Positions 10,701-23,083 of a stretch of DNA of 64,000 nt are shown one piece after another. The translations under genes were made by a program, and so were the position numbers. Every line of letters starts with the position of its first letter. Within the stretch, counting starts at the first letter, position 1. The DNA comes from Macrocybe gigantea (taxonomy: Eukaryota; Basidiomycota; Agaricomycetes; Agaricales; Callistosporiaceae): the NCBI GenBank assembly GCA_011319805.1, contig SJRY01000257.1, positions 186,001 to 250,000 on the forward strand, in the 5' to 3' direction. The notes beneath the pieces are model-generated. The model was not told where the DNA came from and made no database searches. It saw nothing but the letters and a program-made list of their open reading frames with translations.

Positions 10701-13700
10701 TCGATAAGATCTGGCAAATGACGAATATTGACAAGTGGTTCCTTGCGAAGCTCCACGACATCTTCAGGATGGAACAACGCCTTTAGTACGTCGTACCGAT
10801 AATGGATCTCGCACGTCTAACGGGGTTTTCACAGTTCATATAATGTCTCGAATATCACCATGGGTATCCTTCGACAAGCGAAACAGTTAGGATTTTCCGA
10901 CCGTCAATTAGCCAATTGCTTGGGATCCACGGAACTTGCGGTGCGAACTCTTCGTCAAGAACATGGTGTAATGCCGTTTGTCAAGCAGATTGATACCGTC
11001 GCTGCGGAGTTCCCGGCATTCACCAACTACTTGTACACGACTTACAATGCCATTGAGCATGACATCAGCTTCAATGACCGAGGCGTGATGGTTTTGGGCT
11101 CTGGTGTCTATCGTATCGGGTCATCGGTCGAATTCGATTGGTGCGCGGTGCGGGCCATTAGGACGCTGCGCGATCAAGGACTTCCTACTGTCATGGTCAA
11201 CTACAATCCGGAGACCGTCAGCACAGATTACGATGAAGCCGATCGTCTCTACTTTGAGAACATCAGTCTCGAGACTATTCTGATATTTACGATGTCGAAC
11301 ACTCCAGGGGTCTCATCCTTTCCATGGGTGGCCAGACGCCGAACAATATCGCTCTACCTCTGTACCGCCAAAACGTCAAGATCTACGGAACCTCCCCGAG
11401 ATGATCGACACGGCAGAGAATCGATACAAGTTCTCGCGCTTGCTCGATGAGATTGGCGTTGACCAGCCCCGGTGGAAGGAGCTCACTAGCTACGAAGAGG
11501 CAGCGGCTTTCTGCGATTCTGTTGGGTACCCCGTCCTCGTTCGCCCGTCGTATGTCTTGTCCGGAGCTGCGATGAATGTCGTCTCGACTAGCGATGACCT
11601 GCTCAATTACTGACTCAGGCTACTGCCGTCTCACGAGAACACCCTGTCGTCATCACCAAGTACATTGAGCAGGCCAAGGAGATTGAAATGGACGCTGTCG
11701 CCAAGGACGGAAAACTGGTCATGCACTATATCTCGGAACATGTCGAAAATGCAGGCGTCCACTCTGGTGATGCTACGTTAATCCATCCACCCCAGGATCT
11801 GGATCCAGAGACCGTCCGACGAATCGAAGAGGCTACCGTCAAGATCGGCAATGCTCTCAATGTCACTGGCCCTTTTAATATCCAGTTCATCGCCAAAAAC
11901 AACGAGATCAAGGTGATAGAATGCAATCTTCGCGCCGCGCGTTCCTTCCCATTTGTATCGAAAGTGACGGGAATCGATGCGATTGAGATGGCAACTAAAG
12001 TCATGCTGGGACTTCCCATTGAACCCTACCCGGACCCTGGCCTTCCTGCTGATTATGTCGGTGTCAAAGTCCCTCAGTTCAGCTTTAGCCGCTTGTCTGG
12101 AGCCGATCCTGTGCTGGGCGTCGAGATGGCGTCCACAGGTGAGGTAGCGTGCTTTGGTACGAACAAATACGAAGCATATCTCAAGGCCCTGATCTCGACG
12201 GGTATCGTTCCTCCTAAGAAAAACATACTCTTCTCTATCGGAAGTTATCGCGAGAAGCTCGAGTTGCTTCCATCCATCAAAAGCTCAGCGCTGCGGGGTA
12301 CAATATCTTTGCCACATCGGGTACGGCGGACTTCTTGAACGAGCATAACGTCCAATGCAAGGTTTGTTTTCCGTGCTGGTTTACAGGTTATAGGATTGAA
12401 GGGATACCGCAGTACCTCGAAACACTTGGCGAAGACAGCCGCGGGCAGGAAAAGTCAGAGTACTCTCTGACTCAGCATCTCGCCAACAACCTCATCGACA
12501 TGTACATCAACTTGCCATCGAAAAATCATTACCGCCGTCCTGCGAGCTACGCCAGCAAAGGTTACACCACACGTCGCATGGCGGTGGACTTTGCGGTTCC
12601 ACTCATCACAAATGTCAAGAACGCCAAAATGCTCGCAGAGGCGTTGGTCAGAAAGCTCTCATTGGACGTCTCAAGCATCGATTCCAAGAGTTCACATAGA
12701 ACTCATACCTTCCCAGGCCTGATCAACGTAGCGGCCTTCGTTCCGGGCGTTGCTTTGGCTGACAGCCGCGATACAGCAGAAGTGACTAAAGCGTCGATTA
12801 GTGCAGGCTTTACAACTGCTCTGATCTTGCCCATAGGGGAGAACAGCCAGATCAGCGATCGGGCATCTTTGGAGCGAGCTCGATCAAATGCAGCTGGAGC
12901 TGCGCACTGCAATTTTGCCCTTAGCATCTCAGGCTCGATTAACAACGCCCAGTCCCTGGACGAAGAGCTCAAGGCTGAAGTCAAGGCGCTTTTCATTCCT
13001 TTCAAGCCCGCCGACTCCGCCCTACAGACACCCATCATAGCAGCGCACTTTGGTTCCTGGCCCATCGACAAACCACTCATCACAGATGCAAAAGGGTCAG
13101 AACTCGCGTCAGTTTTACTTCTGGCAAGCCTCCACAGTCGGACCGTACATGTCACGGATGTGCAAAGCCACGATGATCTTCTGTTGATTTCACTCAGCAA
13201 GGCGAAGCAACTGAAGGTTACATGCGACGTCTCTATTTACTCGCTATTCTTCACGCGCGAACAGTTTCCGGGCTCCAAATGCTTGCCCACCGCTACTGAT
13301 CAAAAATCGCTTTGGAAGAACCTGGACGTGATTGATGTCTTTTCCGTTGGTGCCGTTCCTTATCGACTGGCTGAGGAAACGGGAAATGCCCCGTCGCCAT
13401 GGTCGGGCATGGAAGAGTCTCTACCACTACTGCTTACGGCTGTCACGGAAGGTCGTTTGACATTGGATGACATCCGACTCCGGCTACACGACAATCCAGC
13501 ACTCATCTTTGGCATCCCTGATCAATCTCAGACGAGCGTTGAAGTGGTCATTGGTCGCAAGACAGCTTTCACGCGGAACGGTACATATTGGTCACCTTTG
13601 CAACAAACCGTTATATCTGGTGCTATCCACCGCGTCGTTGTCCATGGTCAAACAGCTTACCTGGATGGCAAACTGGTCTCCGCGCCTGTAGGCAGAGATA

Positions 13701-14949
13701 TCTCCGCGGCAAGCGTGAGCCATGCGCCAGCGAGCGCAATTGCCATTCGCCCAGGAACTCCGTCCCTCAAAGAGCCTGAACCTTCGGTTGTGTTACCAGC
13801 ACCACCAATCACTGCCGCTCAGCCACCGCCTGGGTGGGCACCCGCTCCCGTGTTCACTCATCTGCTCCCACCCGACCTTCCATCGCCGTCACATCCTTTC
13901 CGTCAAGCAATTCACGCAGCGCGATATGTACGACCTGTTCTCGCTTGCTCACGAGATGCGTCTTCAGGTCGAGCGGAACGGAACGCTGGACGTTCTCAAA
14001 GGGAAAGTCCTATGTACTCTCTTCTATGAACCATCTACCCGAACGTGCTCCTCGTTCGATGCCGCGATGAAGCGCTGCGGCGGCCAGGTTGTCCAAGTCA
14101 ACGCGGATAACTCCTCGGTCCTGAAGGGCGAAACTCTGCCAGATACCGTCAGGACGCTCGCGAGCTATGCTGATGCGATCGTCATTCGCCATCCCGAAGT
14201 TGGTAGTGCTCAACTAGCGGCCAAGTACTCTCCCGTCCCGATCATCAATGCTGGTGATGGAATTGGCGAACATCCAACACAAGTATGTCATTCCTCGATC
14301 GCCTGATTAGTAGCTCACATTGAGTTGATCAGGCGCTGTTGGACGTTTATACCATCCGTTCTGAGCTTGGAACTGTTAACGGACGCACTATCACCCTCCT
14401 GGGCGATCTCAAGAATGGCCGCACCGTACACAGCCTCGTGACACTACTCTCCTTGTACTCCGTTCGTCTCAACTTCGTCTCTCCACCTTCTCTCGCCATG
14501 CCATCTAGCGTGGTGTCCGCCGCGAGAAAGGCTGGTATTCCTGTCACCATTTGCGAGTCACTTGATGAAGTCCTGGCGGACACCGATGTGCTATATGTCA
14601 CACGTGTTCAGAAAGAGAGGTTCGCGAGCGAACTCGAATGGCAGCAAGTGAAAGATGCATACCGTATCGATCACGCCGTCCTTTCCAGGGCAAAGGAAGA
14701 CATGATTGTCATGCACCCCCTACCTCGAGTGAACGGTATGTCCTGAGTTACAGTGGCTTGTGGGACTGAGTTGCTGACAATCCATCGACAGAGATCGACC
14801 CCGAGGTTGACTTCGACTCACGCCGCGCTGTGTACTTCAGACAAATGCGCTACGGTCTCTTCGTATGTGTTTTATGAGCTCTTTCAATTGACAATGCTAA
14901 CATTGAGCTCCAGATTCGCATGGCCCTGCTTCTCAGTGTAATGGGTTAA
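7767..14949 (+). CDS. URA2: Multifunctional CPSase/ATCase (URA2/CAD type)
   Basis: Catalyses the first two steps of de novo UMP synthesis: carbamoyl phosphate from glutamine, then carbamoyl aspartate. Domain order: small-subunit region from 7767; class I glutaminase at about 8620-9170 with nucleophile motif FGICLGHQ and HPE in QFHPES; CPSase N half from about 9258 ([20 protein letters not shown]-grasp); CPSase C half at about 11080-12230; regulatory MGS-like domain at about 12230-12480; dihydroorotase-like domain at about 12700-13640 lacking the HxH zinc ligands, as usual in fungi and inactive; Pro-rich linker; ATCase at about 13880-14949 with [11 protein letters not shown] and MHPLPRVNE. Ten one-base losses break the frame, at about 8320, 8407, 8614, 9258, 10100, 11281, 11397, 11611, 12278 and 13.8 kb. 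All are fixed by one added base, so sequence error is likelier than a dead gene. Confidence 0.95.
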
Positions 14950-15172
14950 AAGTATATGTTATAATGCAAATATTACGATAAGGACATCTAAACGAACATT
15001 TCGCATTCTTGGTCGTTCTGGCTATGTACTCCCTCTCAAAAGCAATAGACGAATTTTGGCATGGAACAATGTTAGAATTAGATCAATGTAGATTCTGCAT
15101 ATATTGTATTCGTCTCGGTCATTATTCATGTGGGTATTGTATGTAGCGTAAACTGTCTCGTTCTCGTCCATG

Positions 15173-16629
15173 TTATCCGGATTCCTTACAATTGTAATCT
15201 TCTAGTACATCCAATACATAGGGTATTACGTCGACATCGACATTCTGTCCCCACAGAACATCGAGGTGCTCGTAGTTGTGCAGTCTTCTCGTGGTGACGT
15301 TGTCCGGCAACTGAGCGAGGAGCAGCGAGAGATCTATCAGGCTATCCTGATCACCATACATGAGAACCATGGGTGTCTTGATATTTCTTGTGGGAAATGG
15401 GCGGAGTTCTGCAGATGCCGTGCTCGCCATGCGGGATATAATGTTATGGTCGTACATGTGGAAAGACGCGTTCCTCATAATTTGGAACCAGTGAACGACG
15501 GCCTTGACGGAGGAAAAGCAATAAATATGAGGGTATGCGGCAATCTTCTGGATAGACGTAATGTTGCGACTGTGGAAGTTGAAAAGGAAGACGAGCGACT
15601 TGTCGATGATTTTGCGAAGGATATACGACGGCAGCGTCGATTGCCACATGGCTATCGACGACATCATTGACTTGCGACCGAACATCTTGTAGACCAGGTC
15701 AGGCCTAAGTGTATTGACATAAGAGGATGTCGACTGCTCCGAGTTCGATATAACACGCACCACCGCTTTATGACAGAATCTAGGAGCGGAGTCGCGAAAC
15801 CCGGAGGGCGCATGATAGGTGCCAGAGCCACGAATACGTTGACTTTTCCGTTGAGTTCCGGATGCATGCTGAACGCGGCAAACGCCTGGGCGGTCCCTTG
15901 GCTAAAACCGACGTAGCTCAATTGTTCAGCACCAGTGACGCTGAGAATGTACTGGAGAGAGTTAGGGATGTCATAACGAGCGAAATCATCGATAGAGAAA
16001 TCCTAACGCACGAGTTAGCCGTAGGACGGGAAACCAGGATGTCTATGACGCTCACCCAGAACTTTGACGAATTCGGATTATATCGCGTATGTCCTTGAGA
16101 ATATTTGTTACCTCTGGATTGTGTGGCATACCAAATGAACAAACGTGTGGAAGACGAGAAAGAAATGCATTTACCTGTTGTTGCCAAGCCACACGTCATA
16201 GCCCCTCTGTACCAGCATGAACGGCAGAGAACGCTCCTCGTCCGTCAGGCATATAAATAGCTCGCTGTTCGTGAGAAGGCCATGATGAAGGTATACAACT
16301 GGCTTTCTGCCACTTGCATTGAGATTGTTTGTGCTGCTCGGCTTGCTTTGCTCGCCTTTCTGAAGAGGCAAACGATGTAAGCCGAGTTTGTAGCCGTCTT
16401 CCGTAGTAACGACGTGTTCCTCGTACGCATAGCCAAACACTGCGCAGAGATCGCCGAAATCTTTCGCTTTCTTGATCTTTGTAGGTATATCCATGTCTTT
16501 AACGGCTGTAAGAGGGCGAATGCGAGACCAGAGGCAGTTGAGAGTCAGTAGCAAGATGGCGATGGGAGCTAAAGAAAGTGTCTTGAGGACGCCATCAGTC
16601 ATGGGAATGGGAGAAGCGTTCGTCGCCAT
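15173..16629 (-). CDS. Alpha/beta-hydrolase lipase, steryl ester hydrolase-like
   Basis: Probably hydrolyses sterol esters or acylglycerols, like the Tgl1/Yeh family. The chosen start at 16629 (MATNASPIPM) precedes an N-terminal membrane segment (LAPIAILLLTLNCLW). The AB-hydrolase lipase region follows (YAYEEHVVTTEDGYKLGLHR), then VVYLHHGLLTNSELF and RGYDVWLGNNRG. The nucleophile elbow is GFSQG, the acid is in MYGDQDSLID and the histidine is in NYEHLD near the C terminus. Three introns are inferred (near 16172, 16060 and 15768), the last joining IKR to PDLVYKMFGRKS. Unlike its neighbours no frame repair is needed. An in-frame ATG at 16749 exists, but the residues it would add look unlike the family. 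Substrate is inferred from family only. Confidence 0.85.
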
Positions 16630-16905
16630 CAGATCGCAACCGTGTGCACAAGCTGCAACGTAGGTCGCGCAGTTCCAAATCACCAAATGTACAATGGGAT
16701 CATGACGGATGCAGCGACATTGGTCCGATTGGCGAACATAAGCGCCCACCTGTTTGGGTTGTTGCTTGGATACTCACAGCCAGACAACTCGACGAAGAAA
16801 ATGTATTGACAACTATACAGTACACTATATTACATACCATGCAAAGACCCTCCGAAACTAGCACAAGAGCAGATGGAAAACACAAGGAGTCAGGATTTGA
16901 TCTGT

Positions 16906-19900
16906 TCATGGTCCACCTTCAATAGAAGCTGCAATTGCTTTTACTTTTTCTTTCAAGTGTTGGCAGACAATGGTGTGATCCTGGTCTGGATTTTCTGTTT
17001 GCCTATAGACTATCTGGAAATCAGGAGGATAAATTTCCAATATCATGTGAATTGTTTTCAGAATATTGCTTTGAGAAATTTGAAGAGAATGTTTGAAAAC
17101 AATCTCTTCTAGTCTGATAAGCCAGTGATAGATATCCCAGATAAGTCCATGGCTTCTATGATCCCTCTGGAATTGAGAGAAATACAATTTCAAGTATTCC
17201 TCTCCTGCATTTAAAAATCCAGACTTTAAAATCCATTTTTCTATCCAAGCATATTTTTTACTTGTTGTCCAGGAAGAAAATTTAGACATTCTATGCCAAA
17301 TGGATAGTCCAAAACATATAGATCTCCTTTTTGTTTCAAATGATAAAGTTGATTTTCTGCAAAATGAAAAAACCAATTCTACAAATCTTTCTGATGACAG
17401 CATTTCATCAAAAGCATGAGAACCAATGCTCAAGCATGGAAAATTGAAAACATATGAGAATAACTCTGATTTTTTTCTTCCAAGCTTATTATATATTCAA
17501 GCATTTTGATTTTATCAATTGATTCCAGTTTTTTAGTAAGCACTGCCAGTTCTTTAGCAGAAGACATATCTAGCCTTGCATATCTGTATAGCTGGACCAT
17601 TGGAAGAGAGGTCTGAAATTCAGCATGTGTTATAGTTCTGTCAATGCTTTCTTGCACATGCTTGGAAATATAATAGAACAAAGACAATCCAGGATAAGCT
17701 GGATAAACTGGTCCAGAATTTAATTCTTGATCAAAAAAGAAGAAAATAGCTTTTGCTATAGCTGGTTCTTGTAAGGCTTTATAACTAAGGCCAGATACTA
17801 TAGAACTTGCAATAGTCAATGATTCTTCTGAAATGCCAGAGCTGCATTCCTGATGCTGAGCAGCATGATAACAGGCTATGATTATGTCTGTAGAGTTCTG
17901 CTGTTTCCATTCACTCTTCTGTGATAATGCTGAAAGAGTAGTAATGCCTGCTTTAAAATTTTATAGTCTGTGATTGCCATATGCATAATTCTGCATACAA
18001 AGGCAATAAATGTATTTTGTGCTTTGCTATGCAATTCCAACTGAGCTTCATTATTGCATAAGCATTGAATAATATGCATGAAAATGAGTTGATGATCTTG
18101 CAAATCCTTCTTTGGCAAAGCATCCAAGTGTAAAACACATTGGAAAGCCAGATGGTAGCAGCACAATGCAGGATTATAGTCATTGAGAGGAGGATTCATA
18201 TCTTGCCTGAAAATCAGATAATGTACAGCCTGGCAAAACAAAGCTGCAGTTCTTGAGGTAACAGGCCTTGCTTTGATAAGAGGGCATAGAATATCACAGG
18301 CTTTAACAAAAGCCAAGTGATGATCTGAGGCAGATATTTTAATAGCTCTCAGAATTAAACTGAGTATCATTTCCAGCTCCTCTTCAGATACAGGTGGTAC
18401 CTGAGCAATTGCTCTGAATGACAGAGATTCCAGTTCAGAAACATCCAAGGAAAAATATTCATCTTGGACAGATAATAAAGCCATGCCCAGAATCTGGTGA
18501 GCAAGTCTATCCTCTCTGATAAGGCAAGTTATTTCGGATGATAACCTGGCAGGAAAGGTGCCTGGTTTGCAGAGTGTGAAGATGGAAAAGCCATAAGCCA
18601 TCATGTCACGTCTTTGTCTTCCACTTGAGCTAACAAAGACACCTGGATATGGGCCCTCCCAATCCCGGTCAAAGGAGGCCTCGAAAAGTGTACATAGCCT
18701 GTCCACTGCACCATACTTGATGAAAAACTTTCGTCGTCTTTCAAAAGTAGAAACAATATTCGGCAAATCTTTGAGTAAGTTGTTGACAACAGATTCATCC
18801 GGTGAGGCTTTGACTAGCCATGCAAGTGATTCGACCTCCATGGATGAATACCCATCATCAACAGGTTTGGCTCTGACCACTCCGTTAAAGGCACTCTCAG
18901 GCCTGTAGGTTCCCTTCAAATAGCTCCAGAAGAGATACAATCCGCTTTGAACAGATCGAAGATATTGTCGCCAGCTAGACAGTGTTTCCCAGCCCCATTG
19001 AATGAACAACAGACAGGCCTTCCAAAGTCGTGCAGGTATGGCCAGAACACTGAGGAAGAATCTTTTACCTATGCTTCTTCTTTCCTCAGCATCCCGCTTC
19101 GGAGAAGGATGAATGACGGGACCAGAATTGCTCATCCGGCTGAGCTTGATCACTGCCTTCCGCAGAAGAACACCAGAAACTTTGAGAATCACATCTGCCA
19201 ATGGGACTCGATAGGGGAAATCAACCGGAAGAAAGAATGAGGCACCCGTTAACAAGGCCGCAAAGACAAACGAGCACACAAAGAAGGTTATGATGTAGAT
19301 GCCAATGTTCCGTTGCAGTCCGTAGACGTAGTCCGCGAGGCCGACCATGAACATCATGATCGACGTGTAGAGGAAGACGGGAAGAGTGTCCAGTAAATCC
19401 TGATAATGAAACCTGCGGAGACCATTATAATGCCATTGTCGTCGGAGGGCTTGTTCATGAGGGGAACCGAGCTTGGACATGCGGTTGTATTGCGAACACC
19501 AGACCTTGGAGAGCATGGCGCCTGCCGCCGACATCAAGCTAAAACAAAGGCTCATGAAGAAGCAGCCGTTGACACGGATGGCTCGCGCCGTCGGGTGAAA
19601 TTGAGGTGGAGAGACTGACTGTGTGCCGTTGAGAAGCCTGAAGCCTTCTTGGATGGCATAGACAACATCATCGGATGGATCGGGCTTGAGCTCCTTCATT
19701 AACTCGACAATGAAGGTGGCAACGATGGTGGAGAAAAGGCCGGCCTACAATTCGGGATCAGATCGTGCACATCATGAGGCAAGACTAGGAGACATACGAA
19801 GACAGGCAAGCTGTCGAATTCCTTGTTCCAAGTTTCAATGCTCCATCGGTCGTCCCGAGCTACGCCGGCATTAGAGCGACGGACTGGCGACGGCTGACGT

Positions 19901-20191
19901 GGCAAACTACTCACTTGCGACTTCAACGTAGTGCTGCCACACCGGATCGTTCTTCGATATCCGCCCTCGCGAGGGTTCAAATCGCAACGGTACAGGACTG
20001 TCATCGAGTGGCACTGGCGCTGTGGACGAGCCAGGATTCTGAGGTGGGGGCACATCGTCGTCTTTGCTTATCTCAACCGCCTGGGGCGCCAGTGTCTGAC
20101 TTGTTGAAGCGACCTCAACAGGTCGGGAAGCAGTAGTTGGAGAATTTTCATCACGACTTGCGCAATTTATGAGTAGGCGAAGAGAAGGCAT
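16906..20191 (-). CDS. DUF6535 multi-pass membrane protein
   Basis: Member of a large basidiomycete-specific family with no established function. The N-terminal 90 residues are polar and Pro/Ser-rich. The DUF6535 signature follows: DPVWQHYVEVA, then WNKEFDSLPVFAGLFSTIVATFIVE and LKPDP. Four membrane segments lie in the N-terminal third (AGLFSTIVATFIVE; FFMSLCFSLMSAAGAML; VFLYTSIMMFMVGLADYV; YIITFFVCSFVFAALL). A long helical, soluble-looking C terminus of about 800 residues is written in clearly more AT-rich DNA (16.9-18.6 kb). Introns are placed near 19.9 and 19.77 kb. One-base losses near 17.94 and 17.43 kb split the C terminus; joined, the protein is about 1,100 residues. The first ATG is uncertain: more exons may lie at 20.3-20.65 kb. 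It diverges from the SLATT gene. Confidence 0.8.
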
Positions 20192-21546
20192 GGGTGGCGA
20201 TACTGAAGAGGGCTGTTCGTCGAAGTAGAAGACAACGTCGCGACGAGCGCCTCTATCACCCTGTTGAATTGCGCTAGGACCAGCTAAGGTACCTTGAAAC
20301 AAGCGCAGGGGTGATTATCACCTAATCGCCATTTTGGCACTCGTACCACGTCTTACCGTGATTGGAAGCCACTTGCCACAAATCCATTGATCAAGGCGTA
20401 CACGATGTGCTCCCACTGACGGGTACTATAATACAAAGGAAGGGAATTCGTCAGTACCGAACGTAGATGATGCTGGTGACTCACAAAATGTTCAGAGAGG
20501 GCGTGGGTGATGTCAGGGATGGCACCTAGCCGAATGATGACATTCGAGCCGCGTCAAGCCGATTGGATATCAAATAGCCTCGCACCGAACTGTTGTCCGT
20601 CCAATCCCATTCCACCTTCATCTGACATTGAGCTCCCAGGATTGTCCGTCACCACCGCATGGATCCAAGGAATTCCCGAACAGGATTCCGCAACTTTTGT
20701 CTGTTTATGGAATGTCTCGAGAATATATATATCGAAACCAAGTCATCGCAGTCTCTTCACATCATGACACCGCGGACACAAGAGTTCCAATTTCGGGCTT
20801 TCACATGAGACTTGGAGAAATCGCCGAAGTACTGCAGTTGGATTTGTGGGCAGTTCAACATAGTTTGGTGTTCCGGAGGTTTGATGATAACCTAAACCAC
20901 ATGCCATACGTGATTATGTTGAGACACTGTTAACATCATTGCAGCTGACCATCCTCGTTCGGGAGCGTTCGCCATTACTGCGGCTGATAAGTTGACGTTC
21001 ATGATAATTATGTCTTGGCTGGTCCATACCATTGGCATCGGGCGGTAAAGATATCTTTCACGCGCCACGATTCATTCAGTTCTTCAGGGCCTGTATTACG
21101 GAAGACCCGAGTTTGTTGTTATTCTTATGCAACGTCGATTGTGCGAATTCGGACGCAATTTTTAGGAGGTCCAGAACGCCGATTTGTACAGCACCAAAAA
21201 AATAGCTGGCTTTGGTGACTGCGGCACGCAATGGCTGGCATACAGATCCGTGTTCGTACGTTTTCAATCAGAAGGTTAGACATGAGAAGTAAGAGTAGGC
21301 AACGGCCTGCCCATGCTGAGCCCGCTTTACCCCATTTCGACCGCATCTGATCTTCCACGGATCGCGCTAGACCGAATAAAGACTTGTCCTACAATCAACC
21401 CATTTCGCGGTCAATTTTTGTTTCGAAGCATCGATATGTCTGCCTTTGATCGTCTGTCGAACCAAGCGAATTCAAACACCTGCTACGCATGGCTTTAATA
21501 TCGGTCCTCCATTCGGCCACGTCCGACGCTCTCTGTCCATTCGACC
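20192..21546. other. Divergent intergenic region of the DUF6535 and SLATT genes
   Basis: This 1.35 kb holds both promoters if both starts are right. On the minus strand, 20300-20650 has exon-like stretches (MSDEGGMGLDGQQFGARL..., then QWEHIVYALINGFVASGF) separated by GT-AG borders. They may be additional 5' exons of the DUF6535 gene, but the frames do not join without a repair and an in-frame TGA. From 20650 to 21546 I see nothing coding. Confidence 0.4.
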
Positions 21547-23083
21547 ATGAGCCAGAATCGCGAGGGCGAGCACAGCAACGCATCTCTCGTCCCTAGGCAC
21601 CCTACAAGCCAACCGAACGAAGGATACGAGCAAAGAAGCGTACCGGCTGCTGAACGCTTGGAGGGGCAGTCCATCGCGGCAGTTACAACGCATGGCGCAT
21701 CGCCTGCCCACGTTGAGCCCAGCTCAGTACAGGCCATGGTCCATCCAGCACCACACCGGTTCCAGGAGCAACCCAACAAATGCAGACGGCAGTGACGAGC
21801 ACAGAGACGACACCTCCTGCGACTGACCAGCGACCCCTAACGTCCACGGTGATCATCTCTTCGGGCCCCGGAGGGCCTTCCTCGCAATCTGCCAACATCG
21901 CATTGACTCCCGTCCCACAAAGTACGGCCCCAAGGAGCGGAGGTGAAAGCGAGTCCGTGGCCCAAACAACCACCAATACGGTTCATGCTTTGACAACGTC
22001 CCCTCCACCTGGAAATACGCGCCGTTCTTTGACTCCACCTTCGCACCCTTCAACGTATCCCAGCGATGGAGTTGCACCTCATCCGATTTCTGCCGTGACG
22101 ACCCCGGCCGAGTCATCACACAACACTCAACCCCGCATCCCCGTTCGCGCTGTCACAGTGCCTCGATTGTCCGCCCGTTCACATCAGACGGACGGTTATT
22201 TCTCGAATGGACATGGTCCGGTGTCGACTAGCCAGCCGATATCCCCACAACTGACGGGCGGACCGTCGAGACGGCAGACCGGAACGTCGCTTCCCGACGA
22301 CGGAGAGACGCTTTCGGGTCAGGGATCGCCACGTACATCGGGGGTGCAAAGGTTCAGCAGCATCCACAACCCATTGCCTCCCTTACCGCAAGAACGGGAT
22401 AGAGGCACGGCATGCGATAGCCGGAGCCACCACGGTATCGCGAACGGGGCTCGATTGGATTGTGCCCATCAATGACAAGGTAACCAGTCACTCATCAATC
22501 ATTTTGTAGCCAGGTTTCTGAATAAAGTGAACGGTTCGAAAAGCCTGGTCGCGAGAAAACCTTGTTCGAGCGACTCGACCCGACGCTGAAGACGGCCAGG
22601 GAGGAAAAGATGAAGTACGAGTTGAGGGCGAAATGGACAGGTTGGGCCTTGAATATCGCAATCGGGCTGCAAGTAGTGCTTGGCGCGCTGACGACTGGGT
22701 TGTCAGCTGCACTGAGTGGACACCAAGTGAGCTTCAAATCCCTTCCCAACAATAAGCTCGCATATTTACCTTGTCACAGGTCTCAATCGTAACCTCTGTG
22801 CTCGGCAAGTCCACCCGCTAGTAAAACCCTACGGCATTTAACCTCAATCGGCCAAATAGGTGGACTATCCACAATTGTTGCATCCTATCTCGCGCGCGCT
22901 CGCGGTTCCGGTGAACCCGAGCTATCCAACGCTCGTGTCAAAGACCTCGACCAGTTCATTCGGGAGTGTGAAGCATTTCAGATGGACTATGGACATGTTA
23001 CAGGGGACCCCAAGTTCGACGCGCAGTTGGATGCTATGCGGCACCGTTTCGAAGAGATGCTGGGCAATTATAACGCTGGGTGA
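21547..23083 (+). CDS. Fungal SLATT-domain two-TM protein
   Basis: SLATT domains are two-helix membrane modules that, by published comparative genomics, are predicted pore-forming effectors of nucleotide-sensing conflict systems; the fungal family is uncharacterised. The N-terminal 280 or so residues are Ser/Thr/Pro-rich and disordered. A linker, TGLDWIVPIND, leads to the SLATT region: LFERLDPTLKTAREEKMKYELRAKW, TM1 (WALNIAIGLQVVLGALTTGLSAAL), TM2 (SIVTSVLGGLSTIVASYLARARG), then EPELSNARVKDLDQFIRECEAF and a polar tail. The intron at 22805-22859 is GC-AG. Frame repairs are needed near 21.78 and 22.39 kb and around the intron at 22.48-22.53 kb. No sensor domain is visible in the protein. Confidence 0.8.
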
